A stretch of 64,000 nt of DNA from Alphaproteobacteria bacterium (GTDB taxonomy: Bacteria > Pseudomonadota > Alphaproteobacteria > CACIAM-22H2): assembly GCA_017308135.1 (NCBI GenBank), contig JAFKFM010000011.1, positions 124,001 to 188,000 of the forward strand, given 5' to 3'. Within the stretch, counting starts at the first letter, position 1, and the number at the start of each line of letters is the position of its first letter. A model generated the notes under the pieces. That model had not been told where the DNA came from. It worked only from the letters and a program-made list of their open reading frames with translations, and did not search any database. Below are positions 60,218 through 64,000 of the stretch, piece by piece. The translations under genes were made by a program, and so were the position numbers.

Positions 60218-61483
60218 ATGCGCATTTTGGTCGTCGGTTCGGGCGGACGCGAACATTCCCTGTGCTGGGCGATTTCCGCCTCGCCGCTTTGCGACAAGCT
60301 GTTCTGCGCGCCGGGCAATCCGGGCATCGCCGCCTTGGCCGAATGCTTGCCGGTGGGGGCGGAGGATATCGCCGGGATCGTCGCGGCGGCCAAGGCCCAG
60401 AAGATCGATTTCGTCGTCGTCGGGCCCGAGGCGCCGCTGGTCGCCGGAATCGTGGATCGCTTGGCCGAGGCGGGCATTCCCGCTTTCGGGCCGAAGCAGG
60501 TGGCCGCCCAGCTCGAAGGCTCCAAAGGCTTCATGAAGGATTTCTGCGCGCGCGCAGGCATTCCCACCGCCGCCTATCGCCGCTTCACCGACGCCGATTT
60601 GGCACGCGCCTATATCCGCGAGAAGGGCGCCCCGATCGTCGTCAAGGCCGATGGCCTCGCGGCGGGCAAAGGCGTTGTCGTGGCGGCCACGCTCGACGAA
60701 GCCTTGGCCGCGATCGACGATGCGATGGTCGCGGGGCGTTTCGGCAAGGCGGGCGCGGAAGTCGTGGTCGAGGAATTCCTCGACGGCGAGGAGGCGAGTT
60801 TCTTCGCGCTCTGCGACGGCGAACACGCGTTGTCGTTCGGGGCGGCGCAAGACCACAAGCGCGTGGGCGACGGCGATACCGGCCCGAATACCGGCGGCAT
60901 GGGCGCCTATTCGCCCACGAAGCTCGTCGATGCCGCGATGGAAAAGCGCATCATGGACGAGATCGTGCTGCCCACGGTCAAGTTCATGGCGAAAGAAGGC
61001 GCGCCGTTCAAAGGCGTGTTGTTCGCCGGGCTGATGATCGGCAAAGCGGGGCCGAAGCTGATCGAATTCAACGTGCGTTTCGGCGATCCGGAATGCCAGA
61101 CGCTGATGCTGCGCCTCAAATCCGATCTGCTGCCGGCGTTGATCGCAAGCCAGCAGGGCGAATTGAAGCGCTTCGATCTGCGCTGGCGCGACGACACGGC
61201 GATTTGCGTCGTGATGGCGGCCGAGGGATATCCGAACACGCCCAAAAAGGGCACGGAAATCCGCAATCTCGACGCGGCGGGCAAGCTCGACGGCGTGACC
61301 GTATTTCATGCGGGCACGAAGGCCGCCGGGGACAAGATCGTCGCCGATGGCGGGCGCGTGCTCGGCGTTTGCGCGATCGGCAAAACGGCCAAGGACGCGC
61401 AAGCCAAAGCCTATAAGGCGGTTGACGCGATCGACTGGCCGGGCGGCTTCTGCCGGCGCGATATCGGCTGGCGCGTTCTGTGA
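60218..61483 (+). CDS. purD: phosphoribosylamine-glycine ligase
   Basis: 421 residues. It makes glycinamide ribonucleotide in purine synthesis. Motifs are [13 protein letters not shown] at the start, [21 protein letters not shown] (ATP-grasp), and [10 protein letters not shown], then [12 protein letters not shown] for metal binding. ATG 60218 has GAGGGAGA about 10 nt upstream. The MBL-fold gene begins inside its stop (GTGA). The order divergent to xseA is common in alphaproteobacteria. Confidence 0.97.
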   Translation: MRILVVGSGGREHSLCWAISASPLCDKLFCAPGNPGIAALAECLPVGAEDIAGIVAAAKAQKIDFVVVGPEAPLVAGIVDRLAEAGIPAFGPKQVAAQLEGSKGFMKDFCARAGIPTAAYRRFTDADLARAYIREKGAPIVVKADGLAAGKGVVVAATLDEALAAIDDAMVAGRFGKAGAEVVVEEFLDGEEASFFALCDGEHALSFGAAQDHKRVGDGDTGPNTGGMGAYSPTKLVDAAMEKRIMDEIVLPTVKFMAKEGAPFKGVLFAGLMIGKAGPKLIEFNVRFGDPECQTLMLRLKSDLLPALIASQQGELKRFDLRWRDDTAICVVMAAEGYPNTPKKGTEIRNLDAAGKLDGVTVFHAGTKAAGDKIVADGGRVLGVCAIGKTAKDAQAKAYKAVDAIDWPGGFCRRDIGWRVL

Positions 61484-62514
61484 CTGGCTTCGTCTACGAA
61501 GATATCGAGCCGCCGGAAAGCGGCGGCGCCAAGCTGTTGGCGCCCGGCGTCAAATGGGTGCGGCTGACGCTGCCCTTTCCGCCCGATCACATCAATGTCT
61601 GGCTGGTCGACGAAGGCGAGTCCTGGACGATCGTCGATACCGGCCTCGGGCGCGACGAAACCAAGGCCGAATGGGAACGCGTGTTCGAAACGCAGCTCGA
61701 CGGCAAGCCGGTCGGGCGCCTGATCTGCACGCATTTCCATCCCGATCATATGGGCCTCGCGGCGTGGATCAGTTCGCGCTGGAACATCGAACTCTGGACG
61801 ACTTTGGGCGAATACATGACCGCGCGCTACGCGATCACGCCCGCCACACCGGGCGATATCGAGAACCGCATCGGCTTCTATCGCGCCAACGGCATCGATC
61901 CCGAGTCGGTGGGGCAGTTCGCCACGCCGGAAAATCTCTATCGGCGCGGCGTGCCGGATTTGCCCGCGCATTATCGCCGCATCCATGGCGGCCGGTCCTT
62001 GCGTTTGGGCAAACAGGATTGGGTTCCGATCATCGGGCGCGGCCATTGCCCGGAGCATGCGTGCCTGTGGGCGCGCGATCTGAATGTCGCCATAGTCGGC
62101 GATATCGTGCTGCCGCGCATCACGCCCAATATCGGCGTTTGGCCGGTCGATCCCTTCGCCGATCCGCTGCGCGATTATCTCGATAGCTTGGATGGGTTCG
62201 CGGGCGTGCCGGAATCGACGTTGATCCTGCCCGCGCACGGCCAGCCTTATCGCGGCGTGGGGGCGCGCATCGCGGCGATCCGCGCCCATCACGAGGAACG
62301 CTTGGCCGCGCTGCGCGCCGCTTTCGCCGAACATCCGGCGGGGTTGCGCGCGGTCGATTGCTTCAAACTGTTGTTCAAGCGCGAGATCACGCCGCGCGTC
62401 GTCGGCCTCGCGGTGGGCGAGGCGCTGGCGCATCTCCATCTGCTCGAATCGCGCGGCGAGGCCAAACGCGCACGCGATGCGGACGGCACGTGGCGGTTCA
62501 GCGCCGCGCTTTGA
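61480..62514 (+). CDS. MBL-fold metallo-hydrolase
   Basis: 344 residues. The metallo-beta-lactamase motif is [14 protein letters not shown], preceded by TIVDTGLG and followed by a histidine in GRGHCPEHA and an aspartate in VGDIVLP. It is of the glyoxalase-II/LACTB2-like class with a C-terminal helical extension; a thioester or RNA substrate cannot be told apart here. Start GTG 61480 overlaps the purD stop. Its last 17 bp overlap the convergent tadA gene. Confidence 0.88.
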   Translation: MTGFVYEDIEPPESGGAKLLAPGVKWVRLTLPFPPDHINVWLVDEGESWTIVDTGLGRDETKAEWERVFETQLDGKPVGRLICTHFHPDHMGLAAWISSRWNIELWTTLGEYMTARYAITPATPGDIENRIGFYRANGIDPESVGQFATPENLYRRGVPDLPAHYRRIHGGRSLRLGKQDWVPIIGRGHCPEHACLWARDLNVAIVGDIVLPRITPNIGVWPVDPFADPLRDYLDSLDGFAGVPESTLILPAHGQPYRGVGARIAAIRAHHEERLAALRAAFAEHPAGLRAVDCFKLLFKREITPRVVGLAVGEALAHLHLLESRGEAKRARDADGTWRFSAAL

Positions 62515-62941
62515 AGAAATCGCGCAGCAGAGCCGCGGCGTCGGATTCGGCGATGCCGCCGAACAATTCGGGCCGATGATGGCAGGTGGCTTGCGCGAAA
62601 ATGCGCGGGCCGTTTTCGACGCCACCACCCTTCGGGTCCGACGCCCCCCAATAGACCCGGCGCAGCCGCGCGAAGGAAATCGCCGTCGCGCACATCGGGC
62701 AGGGCTCCAGCGTCACGTAAAGATCGCAATCGGGCAGGCGCGAATCGCCGCGTTGGGCCGCGCCTGCGCGGATCGCCAGCATTTCCGCGTGCGCGGTCGG
62801 GTCCTTGTCGCGCTCGACGCGGTTATGCGTCGCGGCCAGGACGGCGCCTTGCGCATCGACCAGCACCGCGCCGACGGGCACTTCGCCCGCTTGCGCGGCG
62901 ATTCGGGCCTGTTCGAGGGCCAATTCCATGTACCCGGACAT
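62498..62941 (-). CDS. tadA: tRNA-specific adenosine deaminase TadA-like
   Basis: 147 residues. The zinc-dependent deaminase signature is present as AHAEMLAI (H and catalytic E) and LEPCPMCATAI (PCxxC). It converts adenosine-34 to inosine in tRNA-Arg, needed for decoding. ATG 62941 is chosen; ATG 62929 is an alternative. It runs convergent to the MBL gene and divergent from the PuuD-like gene, 47 bp apart. Confidence 0.93.
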   Translation of the reverse strand: MSGYMELALEQARIAAQAGEVPVGAVLVDAQGAVLAATHNRVERDKDPTAHAEMLAIRAGAAQRGDSRLPDCDLYVTLEPCPMCATAISFARLRRVYWGASDPKGGGVENGPRIFAQATCHHRPELFGGIAESDAAALLRDFFKARR

Positions 62942-62988
62942 GGGTTCCGTTTACCGGGGAATCGCCCGCGTGCTAAGAGATTTCCATC

Positions 62989-63705
62989 ATGACGCTCCCC
63001 CTTATCGGCATCACGCTGGACAGCGAACCGGCCGGCGGCTGGTCGAAAATGCCCTGGTACGCGCTGCGCCAGAATTACTGCGGCGCCGTGGCGGCTTCCG
63101 GCGGCTTGCCCGTGGCCTTGCCGCACGAGCCCGAAAAGGCCGGCGATTATCTCGACCGGATCGACGGGCTGCTGATCACCGGCGGCGCCTTCGACGTCGA
63201 TCCCGCGATGTTCGGGGCGTCGAGCAAACATGCCACGGTCAAAACCAAGGACCGGCGCACCGCGTTCGAATATGCGATCGTCAAAGGGGCGCTCGAACGC
63301 GACATGCCGATCCTGGGGATTTGCGGCGGCGAGCAATTGCTCGCGGTCGCGTTGGGCGGCACGCTGATCCAGCATATTCCGGACGAAGTGCCGGGATGCC
63401 TGCCGCATGAACAGCCCAATCCGCGCACCGAGCCGGGGCACATCGTCGATGTGGTCCCGGGCACGCTGCTGCATCGGTCGAACGGGGAGCGCGCGCGCAT
63501 GGATGTCAACTCCGCCCATCATCAAGCGGTGAAAATGGTCGGTCCCGGCACGATCGTCAGCGCCAAGGCGCCCGACGGCGTGATCGAAGCCATCGAAGCG
63601 CCGGGCAAGCGTTTCTGCCTGGGCGTCGAATGGCATCCCGAATATTCGATCGATCCGGGCGATAGCGCGATCTTCCGCGCCTTCGTCGCCGCGTGCCGCC
63701 GATGA
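62989..63705 (+). CDS. class I glutamine amidotransferase-like (PuuD / gamma-glutamyl-GABA hydrolase family)
   Basis: 238 residues. Class I GATase residues are seen: the nucleophile in LGICGGEQLLA and the histidine in VEWHPEYSID with an acidic partner nearby. The family includes PuuD, which frees GABA from gamma-glutamyl-GABA in putrescine breakdown; other peptidase-like substrates are possible. ATG 62989 opens the PLIGITLDSE strand. The pseudouridine synthase gene starts within its stop (ATGA). No other puu genes are near. Confidence 0.85.
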   Translation: MTLPLIGITLDSEPAGGWSKMPWYALRQNYCGAVAASGGLPVALPHEPEKAGDYLDRIDGLLITGGAFDVDPAMFGASSKHATVKTKDRRTAFEYAIVKGALERDMPILGICGGEQLLAVALGGTLIQHIPDEVPGCLPHEQPNPRTEPGHIVDVVPGTLLHRSNGERARMDVNSAHHQAVKMVGPGTIVSAKAPDGVIEAIEAPGKRFCLGVEWHPEYSIDPGDSAIFRAFVAACRR

Positions 63706-64000
63706 CCGACGAAACCCCCAAGGGCGAACGCATCGCCAAGGTGATGGCGCGCGCGGGTCTTTGTTCGCGGCGCGAAGCCGAAGCGTTGATCGCGCAAGGG
63801 CGCGTGTTCATCAACGGCAAGCGCCTGACCAGCCCCGCGCATAACGTGCAGCCGACCGACGAGATCATCGTCGACAACAAGAAGCTGGCGAAGCCCGAGC
63901 GGCCGCGGCTGTTCCGCTTCCACAAGCCGCGCGGCGTGCTGACCGCGACGCGCGATCCCGAAGGCCGCCCGACGATCTATGACGGCATGCCGGCCGAATT
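63702..64000 (+). CDS. RluB-like 23S rRNA pseudouridine synthase, cut by window edge
   Basis: About 99 residues are visible. The S4 RNA-binding domain starts ERIAKVMARAGLCSRREAE and continues through VFINGKRLTSPAH. The catalytic domain begins RLFRFHKPRGVLTATRDPEGRPT, typical of RluB/RsuA, where the catalytic aspartate would follow beyond the window. It modifies uridine in ribosomal RNA. ATG 63702 overlaps the PuuD-like stop. Which position is modified cannot be decided from this part. Confidence 0.9.
   Translation, partial: MTDETPKGERIAKVMARAGLCSRREAEALIAQGRVFINGKRLTSPAHNVQPTDEIIVDNKKLAKPERPRLFRFHKPRGVLTATRDPEGRPTIYDGMPAE

Noticed and set aside
58694..61402. XseA extended far upstream across the purD gene
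   Set aside because: The extension is antisense to purD and has no XseA homology; the OB-fold start is reached from ATG 60175 or 60166.
1..64000. CRISPR arrays, tRNA or rRNA genes, insertion sequences, prophage
   Set aside because: No regularly spaced direct repeats, no cloverleaf-like sequence with a conserved T-loop, and no transposase or integrase motif was seen on either strand by eye; a tRNAscan or ISfinder search would be decisive.

Overview
The window looks like chromosomal DNA from a high-GC alphaproteobacterium, most likely Rhodospirillales or a relative (inference). The support is a set of characteristic alphaproteobacterial genes (TIGR02302/DUF4175 protein, DUF2125 protein, MJ0042 zinc-ribbon/DUF3426 protein, SDH-anchor-like 2Fe-2S adenylate cyclase) and the gene order argH, lptM-like lipoprotein, lysA, TIGR02302, zinc-ribbon, ftsE, ftsX. 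Coding density is very high: no gene-free stretch reaches 300 bases (largest are 29716-29998, 52789-53056 and 12919-13154). I saw no rRNA, tRNA, CRISPR array, transposase or phage gene.

Region 1 (1-12.9 kb) is the accessory, metabolic part. It has an ECF sigma factor cut by the left edge and a small CxxC protein, then a Rieske oxygenase divergent from two tandem flavodoxin-fold NAD(P)H oxidoreductases. A long minus-strand block follows: a creatininase-family hydrolase, an SsuABC/ThiXYZ-like ABC importer, a cytosine/creatinine-deaminase-type amidohydrolase, and three consecutive paralogous FAD-linked oxidases, nearly all overlapping by 4 nt. Together these look like an uptake-and-breakdown pathway for a small nitrogen heterocycle or amide. 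I do not recognise it as a described system.

Region 2 (12.4-30.3 kb) is mostly housekeeping: membrane cytochrome c, prephenate dehydratase, a radical SAM protein, an APH-like kinase, the TIGR04283/TIGR04282 transferase pair, MoaB, lytic transglycosylase, family-4 uracil-DNA glycosylase, ETF-ubiquinone oxidoreductase, DUF2125, an EamA transporter, ChaC, two unknown genes, an AhpD-like protein with a divergent Rrf2 regulator, B12-dependent ribonucleotide reductase and a cupin.

Region 3 (30.3-43.9 kb) is cell envelope and amino acid biosynthesis: redox-linked adenylate cyclase, PlsC-like acyltransferase, YdcF-like protein, GmhB, FtsX, FtsE, zinc-ribbon protein, TIGR02302 protein, LysA, lipoprotein, ArgH, a TlpA-like thioredoxin, and an isolated fliG. 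Region 4 (44-51 kb) is an iron(III)-type ABC importer with two divergent binding proteins and a Na/Pi-cotransporter-like protein. Region 5 (51-64 kb) holds a sensor histidine kinase, a GldA/F/G-like ABC exporter with a DUF4340 protein, an M23 peptidase, XseA, PurD, an MBL-fold hydrolase, TadA, a PuuD-like hydrolase and a pseudouridine synthase cut by the right edge.

Two organisational signals run through the window. Many neighbouring same-strand genes overlap by exactly 4 nt (ATGA or GTGA). A structured, palindromic repeat of roughly 60-90 bp occurs four times, always between the 3' ends of two convergent genes; every other convergent pair is nearly abutting or overlapping.
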